Made by a program: the position numbers and the translations under genes. 5,324 nucleotides of DNA from Kiritimatiellia bacterium (lineage in GTDB: Bacteria > Verrucomicrobiota > Kiritimatiellia > RFP12 > UBA3636): assembly GCA_017476965.1 (NCBI GenBank), contig JAFUXX010000233.1, positions 1 to 5,324 on the forward strand. The letters are read 5' to 3'. The notes under the pieces were generated by a model, which saw nothing but the letters and a program-made list of their open reading frames with translations, was not told the origin of the DNA and did no database searches. Positions 1 through 5,324 of the stretch are shown here, piece after piece; position 1 is the first letter of the stretch; each line of letters opens with the position of its first letter.

Positions 1-32
1 CGAGGAGGCGGGCGGGGGAGGGGCCGGAGCGC

Positions 33-1379
33 CTACGCATTCGCCTTGCGGAGGTCGACGACGCGGCGGATCTTGCCTTCCGAGCGGGGGAGGGTGTGCG
101 GTTCGACGAGGGTGATCTTGGCGGTGAGGCCGGTGATCGACTTCACGGCGGCGCCGACGCGCTTGCGCAGCTCTTCGAGGTGGCGGATGTCGTCCGAGAA
201 GTTCTCCGGCGTCACCTCGACCTTCACCTCCAGCGTGTCGAGCGCGCCGGTGGGCGTGACGACGATCTGGTAGTGGGGGAGGACGTCCGGGACCTTGAGC
301 AGGCCCGATTCGACCTGCGACGGGAAGAGGTTCACGCCGTGGACGATGAGCATGTCGTCGCTGCGGGCGTTGATGCGCGCGATGCGGCGGACGGTGCGGC
401 CGCAGGGGCACGGCGTCGCCTCGATGCGCGTGAGGTCGCGCGTGCGGTAGCGGATCATCGGGCAGCCGGTGCGGTCGAGCGTCGTGAACACGAGCTCGCC
501 CTGCTCGCCGTCGGGCAGCGGTTCGAGCGTCTCGGGGTCGATCACTTCGGGGTAGAAGTGGTCCTCGAAGATGTGCAGGCCGGTGCGGTGGATGCAGTCG
601 CCGCCGACGCCGGGGCCGGCGATTTCAGTGAGGCCGTAGATGTCGTGCGCGACGAGGCCGGTGTACTCCTCGATCTTGTCGCGCATCTCCTCCGTCCACG
701 GTTCCGCGCCGAAGAAGCCGTGGCGCAGCTTCATCTCCTTGCGGAAGTCGATGCCCTTCTTGTGGCCTTCGTCGATGATGTGCAGGAAGTAGCTCGGAGT
801 GCACGCGATCGTGGTGACGCCGAGGTCCTTCATGAGCATGAGCTGGCGGTCGGTGTTGCCGCCGGAGATCGGGAGCACGGCGCACCCGTAGCCTTCGGCG
901 CCGTAGTGCAGGCCGAGGCCGCCGGTGAAGAGGCCGTAGCCGTAGGCGACCTGGACGATGTCGTTCGGCGTCACGCCGCCCATGGCGAGGCAGCGCATCA
1001 CGCCGTTCTTCCAGACCTCGATGTCGTTCCACGTGTTGGGGATGCAGATCGGCTTGCCGGTCGTGCCCGAGGAGCACTGGAAGCGGACGATCTCGCTCAT
1101 CGGGGCGGCCTGGAGGCCGAGCGGGTACTCGTCGCGGAGGTCCGTCTTCATCGAAAACGGCAGAAGGGAGATGTCCTTCAGCGTCTTGACGTGTTCTGGC
1201 CGGACGCCCCGCTCCTCGCAGCGCCGGCGGAAGAGCGGCACCCTGTCGTAGGCGTATTTCACGATGAACTGCAGACGGTGGAGCTGCAGGGCGCGCATCT
1301 GGTCTACCGGGAGGTAGTCGAGCGCCGAAACGGGGTGGACCGGCGAAGCCGTATCCGTGACGTAGGTGAAACCGGACAT
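33..1379 (-). CDS. paaK: Phenylacetate-CoA ligase (PaaK family, AMP-forming)
   Basis: This 448-residue cytoplasmic enzyme should activate phenylacetate or a related aryl acid with ATP and CoA, giving the aryl-acyl-CoA, AMP and PPi. Seen in the sequence: the AMP-binding P-loop SSGTTGKP (residues 103-110), YGLTE (248-252), YRTRD (311-315), the hinge region RSDDMLIVHGVNLFP (339-353), and a C-terminal EGKIRRVVD with the expected catalytic lysine at K436. Length matches PaaK enzymes (about 430-440 residues). Cys262, Cys306 and the CPCG at 324-327 resemble the metal-binding cysteines reported in some PaaK structures; metal binding here is inference. The start at 1379 was chosen because homology begins soon after it (MSGFTYVTD). 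The frame stays open to 1739, but that extension lies antisense to pyrB and looks non-coding. No good Shine-Dalgarno precedes the start. In anaerobes such ligases often work with indolepyruvate ferredoxin oxidoreductase in aryl-acid metabolism, but no such gene is in view. The exact aryl substrate cannot be read from the sequence. Confidence 0.93.
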   Translation of the reverse strand: MSGFTYVTDTASPVHPVSALDYLPVDQMRALQLHRLQFIVKYAYDRVPLFRRRCEERGVRPEHVKTLKDISLLPFSMKTDLRDEYPLGLQAAPMSEIVRFQCSSGTTGKPICIPNTWNDIEVWKNGVMRCLAMGGVTPNDIVQVAYGYGLFTGGLGLHYGAEGYGCAVLPISGGNTDRQLMLMKDLGVTTIACTPSYFLHIIDEGHKKGIDFRKEMKLRHGFFGAEPWTEEMRDKIEEYTGLVAHDIYGLTEIAGPGVGGDCIHRTGLHIFEDHFYPEVIDPETLEPLPDGEQGELVFTTLDRTGCPMIRYRTRDLTRIEATPCPCGRTVRRIARINARSDDMLIVHGVNLFPSQVESGLLKVPDVLPHYQIVVTPTGALDTLEVKVEVTPENFSDDIRHLEELRKRVGAAVKSITGLTAKITLVEPHTLPRSEGKIRRVVDLRKANA

Positions 1380-1404
1380 TGCAGGCGGCTGCTTTGGGGG
1401 TTGG

Positions 1405-1423
1405 GGGCCGCGGAAAACGGCCC
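1405..1423 (-). promoter_or_regulatory. GC-rich hairpin in the presumed paaK leader
   Basis: GGGCCG (1405-1410) and CGGCCC (1418-1423) form a perfect 6 bp stem around a 7-base loop. It lies between the candidate transcription start and the paaK start codon, about 25 nt upstream of the ATG. It could affect translation or serve as a protein-binding palindrome. A competing pairing, CGCGG (1409-1413) with CCGCG (1422-1426), is also possible. In DNA this rich in G+C, a 6 bp stem can arise by chance. Confidence 0.3.
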
Positions 1424-1432
1424 GCGACGCGG

Positions 1433-1461
1433 AGAATAGCAGGGTTCGCCGCGAAAGAAAA
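1433..1461 (-). promoter_or_regulatory. Candidate promoter of the phenylacetate-CoA ligase gene
   Basis: On the minus strand TATTCT (1438 down to 1433) is preceded by TG one base upstream (TGCTATTCT), an extended -10 arrangement. A weak -35 match, TTTTCT at 1461-1456, sits 17 bp upstream. Transcription would start near 1426, leaving a leader of about 47 nt. This is a pattern match to sigma-70 consensus only; the promoter rules of this organism are unknown. Confidence 0.35.
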
Positions 1462-1478
1462 GCGGCAATGGGAAATCG

Positions 1479-1507
1479 TGGACTTTCCGGGCCGTTTCCG
1501 TTATCTT
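1479..1507 (+). promoter_or_regulatory. Candidate pyrB promoter with very short leader
   Basis: TGGACT (1479-1484, four of six matches to TTGACA) and TATCTT (1502-1507, four of six to TATAAT) are separated by exactly 17 bp. Transcription would begin around 1514, only about 4 nt before the pyrB ATG at 1518. The mRNA would then be almost leaderless, in keeping with the lack of a convincing Shine-Dalgarno before this start. Pattern match only. Confidence 0.35.
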
Positions 1508-1510
1508 CCG
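1485..1510 (+). repeat. Three TTCCG direct repeats at helical phasing
   Basis: TTCCG occurs at 1485-1489, 1496-1500 and 1506-1510, spaced 11 and 10 bp start to start, so all three face the same side of the helix. The last copy overlaps the candidate -10 hexamer and the whole set ends 7 bp before the pyrB ATG. A GGAAA at 1471-1475 can pair with TTTCC at 1484-1488. The placement would suit an operator, but no regulator is known from this window. Confidence 0.4.
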
Positions 1511-1517
1511 GGGCGTC

Positions 1518-2597
1518 ATGAAAAGAACAACGGATTACGGCTGGGAGCGGTTTTCGGCGCTCCCGCTCGCCGACAAGGCCGAGTGCTTCGCCCGCCCGGA
1601 CGGGATGCCGTTCCACACGATTTTCGCCCAGCAGTTCGGCCGCGGGGCCCTCGACCGCCTTTGCGACGCCGCCACACAGATCCGCGCGATCGCCAAGACG
1701 CGCGCCGGGATGGAGTTCCTCCAGGGGCAGCTCTTCCACAAGCGGGCGATGATCTACTTCACCCAGCCGTCGAGCCGCACTTTCCTTTCGTTCCTGTCGG
1801 CCTGCCAGATTCTCGGGCTGCGCACCGGAGAGGTGCGCGACGCGTCGGTTTCTTCGGAGTTCAAGGGCGAGAGCCGCGAGGATTCGATCCGGACGTTCAG
1901 CTCGTACTTCGACCTAATCGTCATGCGCACGCGCGAAAAGGGCCTCGCCGAAAAGATGGCGTGGGCGCTCTCGCGCTCCAGGCGCCCGGTGCCCATCATC
2001 AACGCCGGCTCCGGCAAGGACCAGCATCCCACCCAGGCCCTGCTCGACGTGTACACGCTCCGGCGCTCGTTCGAGCGCCGCGGCGGGCTGCGCGGCCTGA
2101 CCGTGGTCTACGTGGGCGACCTCGCGCGCGGGCGCACCGTGCGTTCGCTTTCGCAGCTGCTCGCGAACTACGAGGGCATCCGCCACGTGTTCGTCGCGCC
2201 AGCGCAGCTCGCGATCGGGGAGGACGTGCTCGCGTCCCTGCGCGCGGCGGGGCAGGAGTGCGTGGTTTCGGACGACATGGCGAAGTGGCTCCCGGAGGCG
2301 GACGCCGTCTACATGACCCGCATCCAGGACGAGTGGGACGAATCCCGCGGCGAAAGCGCGCGGATCGACACTTCGCGCTTCAAGATCGGCCTCGACCAGA
2401 TGCGCCTCATGAAGCCCGGCGCCATCCTCATGCACCCGCTGCCGCGCCGCGACGAAATCGCCCCCGAGGTGGATTCCGACCCGCGCGCGATGTACTGGCG
2501 CCAGGTCCGCAACGGGATGTGGATGCGCGCCGCGCTCATCGCTTCGACGTTCGACCGCCTTTCGCGCATCGACAAGTACTACCGCGACAACCTGTAG
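1518..2597 (+). CDS. pyrB: Aspartate carbamoyltransferase, catalytic chain
   Basis: The enzyme condenses carbamoyl phosphate with L-aspartate to N-carbamoyl-L-aspartate and phosphate, the committed step of de novo UMP synthesis, in the cytoplasm as a trimer. Carbamoyl-phosphate domain: QPSSRT (83-88), FKGES with the 80s-loop lysine K116, VMR with R137, and DQHPTQALLD (168-177, H170 and Q173). Aspartate domain: GRT with R206, MTRIQ (266-270, R268 and Q270), and HPLPRRDEI (306-314). The MTRxQ motif marks an aspartate rather than an ornithine transferase. At 359 residues it is about 45-50 longer than E. coli PyrB, mostly from an N-terminal extension. Two allostery-related positions differ: E. 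coli Glu50 is Gln83 here and Arg234 is Trp273. No pyrI lies next to it, so a regulatory chain is either encoded elsewhere or absent. The ATG at 1518 is the first in frame after the intergenic region. The stop codon overlaps the ribosome-binding site of the next gene. Confidence 0.94.
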   Translation: MKRTTDYGWERFSALPLADKAECFARPDGMPFHTIFAQQFGRGALDRLCDAATQIRAIAKTRAGMEFLQGQLFHKRAMIYFTQPSSRTFLSFLSACQILGLRTGEVRDASVSSEFKGESREDSIRTFSSYFDLIVMRTREKGLAEKMAWALSRSRRPVPIINAGSGKDQHPTQALLDVYTLRRSFERRGGLRGLTVVYVGDLARGRTVRSLSQLLANYEGIRHVFVAPAQLAIGEDVLASLRAAGQECVVSDDMAKWLPEADAVYMTRIQDEWDESRGESARIDTSRFKIGLDQMRLMKPGAILMHPLPRRDEIAPEVDSDPRAMYWRQVRNGMWMRAALIASTFDRLSRIDKYYRDNL

Positions 2598-2600
2598 GAG
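2596..2600 (+). promoter_or_regulatory. Ribosome-binding site overlapping the pyrB stop codon
   Basis: AGGAG begins inside the TAG stop of pyrB (2595-2597) and lies 6 nt before the ATG at 2607. It fixes the start of the channel gene. It also suggests that ribosomes finishing pyrB pass straight to the next gene, so the two are co-transcribed. Confidence 0.8.
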
Positions 2601-2606
2601 CCCGCC

Positions 2607-3500
2607 ATGCTCGAAACAGTCCTCAAGGCGTTTTCCAATTCCGACGGCGTCGGCAAGACCATAGTGCTCGCGCTCGTGGCGATGTCCGTCTTCACGCTCT
2701 CCAAGATGCTGTGGAAGTGCGGCGTGCTCAAGGAGTCCAAGCGCCACGACGCCTCGTTCAAGCGCCGCGACGCCAAGACTTCCCACCCCGCCCAGCTCTA
2801 CCTGCGCGCGACCAACGGTTTCGTCCGCAACATTCCCGTGGCCGAGATATACCAGGCCGCGGTGAAGGAGCTCCTGCACCACCTGCACGGCCGCGGCATC
2901 GCGGACGGCGATTTGCTCGCCTGGCCCGCCGACCGCACGGGCCCGGCCCTGCCCGAGAGCGAGATGGCGTCGGTCCGCGCCGCCGCGGAGGGCGCGCTCG
3001 CCAAGCAGCAGCTCGAACTGGAGCGGGGGATGACGACGCTCGCCACGTGCGTGAACTGCGCGCCGTCCCTCGGACTTTTCGGCACGGTCTGGGGCATCAT
3101 GTGCGCGTTCATGGCCATGGTCGGCGGCGGCGGTTCGATAAACCTCTCGACCGTCGCGCCCGGCATCGCGAGCGCGCTGCTCACCACGGTCGCCGGGCTT
3201 TGCGTGTCGATCCCGTGCTCGATCGGGTACAATTTCCTCAGCGACCTGGCGAAGAGCAGGACTGTCGAAATCGAGGCGTTCACGGACGAACTCCTGGCCC
3301 GCATCCTCCGCTACCACGGCGGCAGCAGTTCGCAGGGCGCGGCTTTCGCCGCGCAGGCGCCCGCTCCGGCACCCGTCGTGATCCAGACCCATTATCCCGC
3401 TCCGGCCCCCGACCCTGCTGTGGTGATCGGCGGCGCGTACCCCGCGCCCGCCGCGCCGGCGTACGCGACCGTGCCGCCGCCCCCGCCGGCCCGCATCTAG
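2607..3500 (+). CDS. TolQ/ExbB/MotA-family proton-channel subunit
   Basis: This 297-residue inner-membrane protein is the larger subunit of a proton-driven motor that, with TolR/ExbD, would energise an outer-membrane process. Three membrane segments are visible: about 17-36, 148-172 and 186-208. A cytoplasmic loop of about 110 residues lies between the first two. The family signature GLFGTVWGIM (156-165) and VAPGIASALLTTVAGL (183-198) give the pore-lining threonines T160 and T193/T194. The helix normally reads GIAEAL with a conserved glutamate; here it is GIASAL with Ser189. Residues 246-297 form a Pro/Ala-rich tail with two YPAPA repeats and a final PPPPP run, absent from E. coli TolQ (about 230 residues). 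Cysteines 148, 151, 166, 199 and 204 lie in or near the membrane. The start is set by the Shine-Dalgarno at 2596-2600. TolQ and ExbB cannot be told apart from this sequence, and no TolA, TonB, TolB or Pal gene is nearby. Confidence 0.9.
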   Translation: MLETVLKAFSNSDGVGKTIVLALVAMSVFTLSKMLWKCGVLKESKRHDASFKRRDAKTSHPAQLYLRATNGFVRNIPVAEIYQAAVKELLHHLHGRGIADGDLLAWPADRTGPALPESEMASVRAAAEGALAKQQLELERGMTTLATCVNCAPSLGLFGTVWGIMCAFMAMVGGGGSINLSTVAPGIASALLTTVAGLCVSIPCSIGYNFLSDLAKSRTVEIEAFTDELLARILRYHGGSSSQGAAFAAQAPAPAPVVIQTHYPAPAPDPAVVIGGAYPAPAAPAYATVPPPPPARI

Positions 3501-3510
3501 CCGCGACATT

Positions 3511-3515
3511 GGAGG
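3511..3515 (+). promoter_or_regulatory. Ribosome-binding site of the TolR/ExbD gene
   Basis: GGAGG lies 9 nt before the ATG at 3525, within the 24 bp gap after the channel gene. It is the strongest Shine-Dalgarno match in the window and decides this start. Confidence 0.75.
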
Positions 3516-3524
3516 ATTGCCCGA

Positions 3525-3932
3525 ATGTCACGCAGACACCCGCCGTCTTTCGCGCCGAAGATCGACATGAACCTCACGTCCATGTCCGACCTGACGTTCC
3601 TGTTGCTGATCACGTTCATCATCACGTTCCCGATGATCGAGCAGGGCATACCCATAAAACTGCCGAAGGGGAAGACCGCGCAGCTCGATCCGCAGGCGGA
3701 AACGAGCGTCGTGACGGTCGACCGCGAGGGGCGCGTGTTTCTCGGCGAGGACCCGGTTTCGGCGGAAGCGCTCGGGCCCGCGCTCTCGGCGCGGCTCGCG
3801 GCCAATCCAGAGCTGCGCCTCGTGATCCGCGGCGACGAAGGCGCCAACTACGGCAAGGTCGTCGAGGTCGGCCGCATCGCCAAGCAGCTCGGCATCGAGC
3901 GCATGGCCTTCGCCACCTCCGGCGAAGAATAG
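3525..3932 (+). CDS. TolR/ExbD-family biopolymer transport protein
   Basis: This 135-residue protein is the small partner of the TolQ/ExbB-like channel encoded just upstream. It has a short basic cytoplasmic N-terminus, one membrane helix at about 22-38 and a periplasmic domain from about 45. The helix begins SMSDLTFLLLITFIITFP; Asp22 matches the essential proton-carrying aspartate of ExbD (Asp25) and TolR. It is followed by GIPIKLPKG, the usual ExbD 'G-x-P-x-x-LP' segment at the membrane exit. The periplasmic part shows the normal pattern: a strand with DREGRVFLGEDPVS, then LVIRGDEGANYGKVVEVGRIAKQLGIERMAFAT. Length is close to E. coli ExbD and TolR (about 140). It ends 53 bp from the convergent fucokinase gene and appears to be the last gene of the pyrB cluster. 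TolR versus ExbD is not resolved by sequence alone. Confidence 0.91.
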   Translation: MSRRHPPSFAPKIDMNLTSMSDLTFLLLITFIITFPMIEQGIPIKLPKGKTAQLDPQAETSVVTVDREGRVFLGEDPVSAEALGPALSARLAANPELRLVIRGDEGANYGKVVEVGRIAKQLGIERMAFATSGEE

Positions 3933-3938
3933 CCAAGG

Positions 3939-3981
3939 CTCTAGCCTCTAGACTCTCTAGATTCTCTAGCCCCTCCAGCCC
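3939..3981. repeat. Tandem CTCTAG-based 9-mer repeat at a convergent gene junction
   Basis: The units are CTCTAGC (3939-3945), CTCTAGACT (3946-3954), CTCTAGATT (3955-3963), CTCTAGCCC (3964-3972) and a degenerate CTCCAGCCC (3973-3981). Four CTAG tetramers fall within 29 bp; the only other CTAG I find in the window is at the stop codon of the channel gene (3497-3500). TCTAGA at 3947-3952 and 3956-3961 is self-complementary and could fold, as could GGCT-CT-AGCC at 3937-3946. It fills nearly all of the gap between the TolR/ExbD gene and the fucokinase gene. A role in ending transcription from both sides is possible, but there is no strong GC stem or T-run. Confidence 0.75.
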
Positions 3982-3985
3982 CCGC

Positions 3986-5324
3986 TCACGATCGCGTGAT
4001 CTGGAGGCCGCGGGACAGCGAAACCGCGACGAACCGCGCGCCGGGATTCGGCGGGCGGCGCGTCAGCGTTTCCCTGATCGCCGCCGCGGAGGCGGTGTCC
4101 GGCGCCACGGCGAATATGTATCCGCCGCCGCCCGCGCCGAGCAGCTTGTACGCGGCGCCGCAGCGCTCCATCACAGACGTTATCGGCAGGAGCGATTCGG
4201 GGCACGTGCCGGAATCGAGTTCGCGGTTGAGGTCCCAGCTGCGGCGCAGCGCTTCCGCGAGACCGGCTTCGTCCGCCCGCTGTATCGCGTCGGCCGCGAA
4301 ATCGGCGTTGCAGGCGATGTCCTCGATGCACGACAGGACGCGGCGGTCGTCGAGGAAGATGCCGCGGACGATGTCCGCCAGAATCGACCGCGCGACGCGC
4401 GTGACGCCCGTGTAGTAGAGCAGCGCGCGGCCGGAGCGCACCAGGTCGTCGAGCATTCCTTCGGGCAGGTAGCGCACGTCGGGCGTCTGGCGCACTCCGG
4501 GGCGCGTCACGGCGAGTTTCGCGCCCGGCAGCACGCCGCCGAGCTGGTCCTGCCACCCGCCGCCGCTGCCGAGCAGCTGCTCCAGCACCGTGGTGCGCGC
4601 GAAGAGGTCTTGCGGCGTCCACCCGAGCGCGCATATTTCGCCCAGCACGCCGAGAATCGTCGCGGCGAGGATCGAGCTCGTTCCGAGGCCCGACCCTTTC
4701 GGGATTGCGGCCAGCATCGAGATTTCGAGGCCGCCGCCCATCGTCCGCGAAAGCTGCTCGCGCAGCGTCGGCGCGGCGCCGGACGCGAAGCGCGGGTCGA
4801 AGCCGGCCAGTCGGACCGCTGCGCGCGGAATCGAGAACGGGCCGAGCTCCGAGGATCGGCACAGTTCTTCGTACGTCGAAAACGTTTCGGAGAGCCCGAG
4901 GTCGATCGAGTGTATGCGGATGCACGGTTCCGCGCAGACCGACGCGAACGCCTGGATCGGCGGCTGCCCGTTGAGGTCCACGGCGAGGTTCACGACCCGT
5001 CCGCCGTGTTCGAGGCAGTAGGGCGGAGTGTCGGACCAGCCGCCAGCAAGGTCGAGGCGAGCGGGCGCGCGGCCCCAGACGATCTGGTTTTCGAGTACGT
5101 TGCGCGCGGGCCGCACGGGGCTCAGCGCCATGTCGCCCACGAGCAAATCGCGCAGGAGCGCGAATGCGTCCGGCGCGCGCTTTTTCCCGGTGGCGGTTTC
5201 GCGGTACATCGCGTCGTGGACGAGCGCGAGCGGCGGGGCGGTGTCCGGCGGCGGCGGGGGGAGCGGGCGACCGGACGCCGCCGCGCGGGCGAGATCCTCC
5301 ACCATCGCGTCCGCCGCGATTTCC
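3986..5324 (-). CDS. fkp: L-fucokinase (GHMP kinase) domain of an Fkp-type protein, 5' end outside window
   Basis: This is the C-terminal part of a cytoplasmic enzyme of L-fucose salvage. The visible domain should phosphorylate L-fucose to fucose-1-phosphate. In bifunctional Fkp an N-terminal pyrophosphorylase domain then makes GDP-fucose for glycan fucosylation. Numbering from the in-frame Met at 5305 (439 residues): GRAPARLDLAGGWSDTPPYC (78-97), a hallmark of fucokinases; NGQPP (112-116); ATP-binding PKGSGLGTSS (202-211); GGGWQDQLGG (248-257); and the third GHMP motif LLGAGGGGY (388-396). The frame stays open upstream of 5305 to the window edge, and no Shine-Dalgarno precedes that Met, so the true start lies outside. 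About 75 residues precede the kinase motif, including a Pro-rich stretch (14-25), which fits the linker of a two-domain Fkp better than a stand-alone kinase. The pyrophosphorylase half itself is not visible, so bifunctionality is inference. Confidence 0.9.
   Translation of the reverse strand, partial: EIAADAMVEDLARAAASGRPLPPPPPDTAPPLALVHDAMYRETATGKKRAPDAFALLRDLLVGDMALSPVRPARNVLENQIVWGRAPARLDLAGGWSDTPPYCLEHGGRVVNLAVDLNGQPPIQAFASVCAEPCIRIHSIDLGLSETFSTYEELCRSSELGPFSIPRAAVRLAGFDPRFASGAAPTLREQLSRTMGGGLEISMLAAIPKGSGLGTSSILAATILGVLGEICALGWTPQDLFARTTVLEQLLGSGGGWQDQLGGVLPGAKLAVTRPGVRQTPDVRYLPEGMLDDLVRSGRALLYYTGVTRVARSILADIVRGIFLDDRRVLSCIEDIACNADFAADAIQRADEAGLAEALRRSWDLNRELDSGTCPESLLPITSVMERCGAAYKLLGAGGGGYIFAVAPDTASAAAIRETLTRRPPNPGARFVAVSLSRGLQITRS

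Noticed and set aside
1..32. G-rich stretch that might form a G-quadruplex or hold a ribosome-binding site at the left edge
   Set aside because: Only three runs of three or more Gs are present, and the AGGAGG is not followed by a start codon with a credible gene on the plus strand. The 32 bp are too few to interpret.
96..1439. Long plus-strand open frame of 447 codons opposite the phenylacetate-CoA ligase gene
   Set aside because: Its translation is low-complexity, rich in Asp, Glu, Val, Ala and Arg, with no recognisable motif. High G+C removes stops from the antisense frame. The minus-strand gene has full PaaK motifs.
1380..1739. Extending the phenylacetate-CoA ligase by 120 residues to an upstream Met at 1739
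   Set aside because: The extension would run antisense into pyrB and across the divergent promoter region. PaaK homology starts after the Met at 1379, and the resulting length matches the family.
1518..2597. Ornithine or another carbamoyltransferase instead of ATCase
   Set aside because: The MTRxQ motif and HPLPR are typical of aspartate transferases. Ornithine enzymes carry a different loop and an HCLP motif.
1914..3509. Minus-strand open frame of 531 codons opposite pyrB and the channel gene
   Set aside because: It spans two well-supported plus-strand genes and their junction. The product is rich in Arg, His, Gly and Ala without any domain, a typical antisense shadow in GC-rich DNA.
3937..3972. 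A classic Rho-independent terminator between the convergent genes
   Set aside because: The possible stems are short and rich in A and T (TCTAGA) or have a 2-base loop, and no T-run follows on either strand. It is better described as a repeat array.
3939..3981. A CRISPR array
   Set aside because: Units are 7-9 bp with only 1-3 variable bases between CTCTAG cores; there are no repeats or spacers of CRISPR length and no cas genes.

Overview
This 5.3 kb window comes from a bacterial chromosome of high G+C content, roughly two thirds by eye. It carries five protein genes in ordinary dense bacterial layout. From left to right these are: a phenylacetate-CoA ligase on the minus strand (33-1379); a divergent 138 bp gap holding candidate promoters; a plus-strand cluster of aspartate carbamoyltransferase (1518-2597), a TolQ/ExbB/MotA-family proton-channel subunit (2607-3500) and its TolR/ExbD partner (3525-3932); a 53 bp convergent gap filled by a CTCTAG-based tandem repeat; and the 3' part of a minus-strand fucokinase gene of the Fkp type, which runs off the right edge (3986-5324).

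The proton-channel pair implies a Gram-negative (diderm) cell. An Fkp-type fucokinase, a PaaK-type ligase and an ATCase without an adjacent pyrI, together with the high G+C, would fit a PVC-group bacterium (Kiritimatiellota, Verrucomicrobiota or Lentisphaerota), possibly anaerobic or host-associated. This is inference from gene content and sequence style. No rRNA or other phylogenetic marker is present, so the assignment is weak.

The plus-strand genes look like one transcription unit. The pyrB stop codon overlaps the Shine-Dalgarno of the channel gene, and a strong Shine-Dalgarno precedes the TolR/ExbD gene after a 24 bp gap. The channel pair would form an inner-membrane proton-driven motor that energises an outer-membrane process. 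No TolA, TonB, TolB or Pal gene is visible here. The two minus-strand genes belong to separate units: aryl-acid activation on the left and L-fucose salvage to GDP-fucose on the right.

I do not see a clearly new system. The most interesting points are the CTCTAG array at the convergent junction, paired substitutions in ATCase at the positions of E. coli Glu50 and Arg234, a Ser in place of the usual TM3 glutamate plus a Pro/Ala-rich tail in the TolQ-like protein, three helically phased TTCCG repeats over the candidate pyrB promoter, and the tight coupling of a pyrimidine gene to a proton-motor pair.
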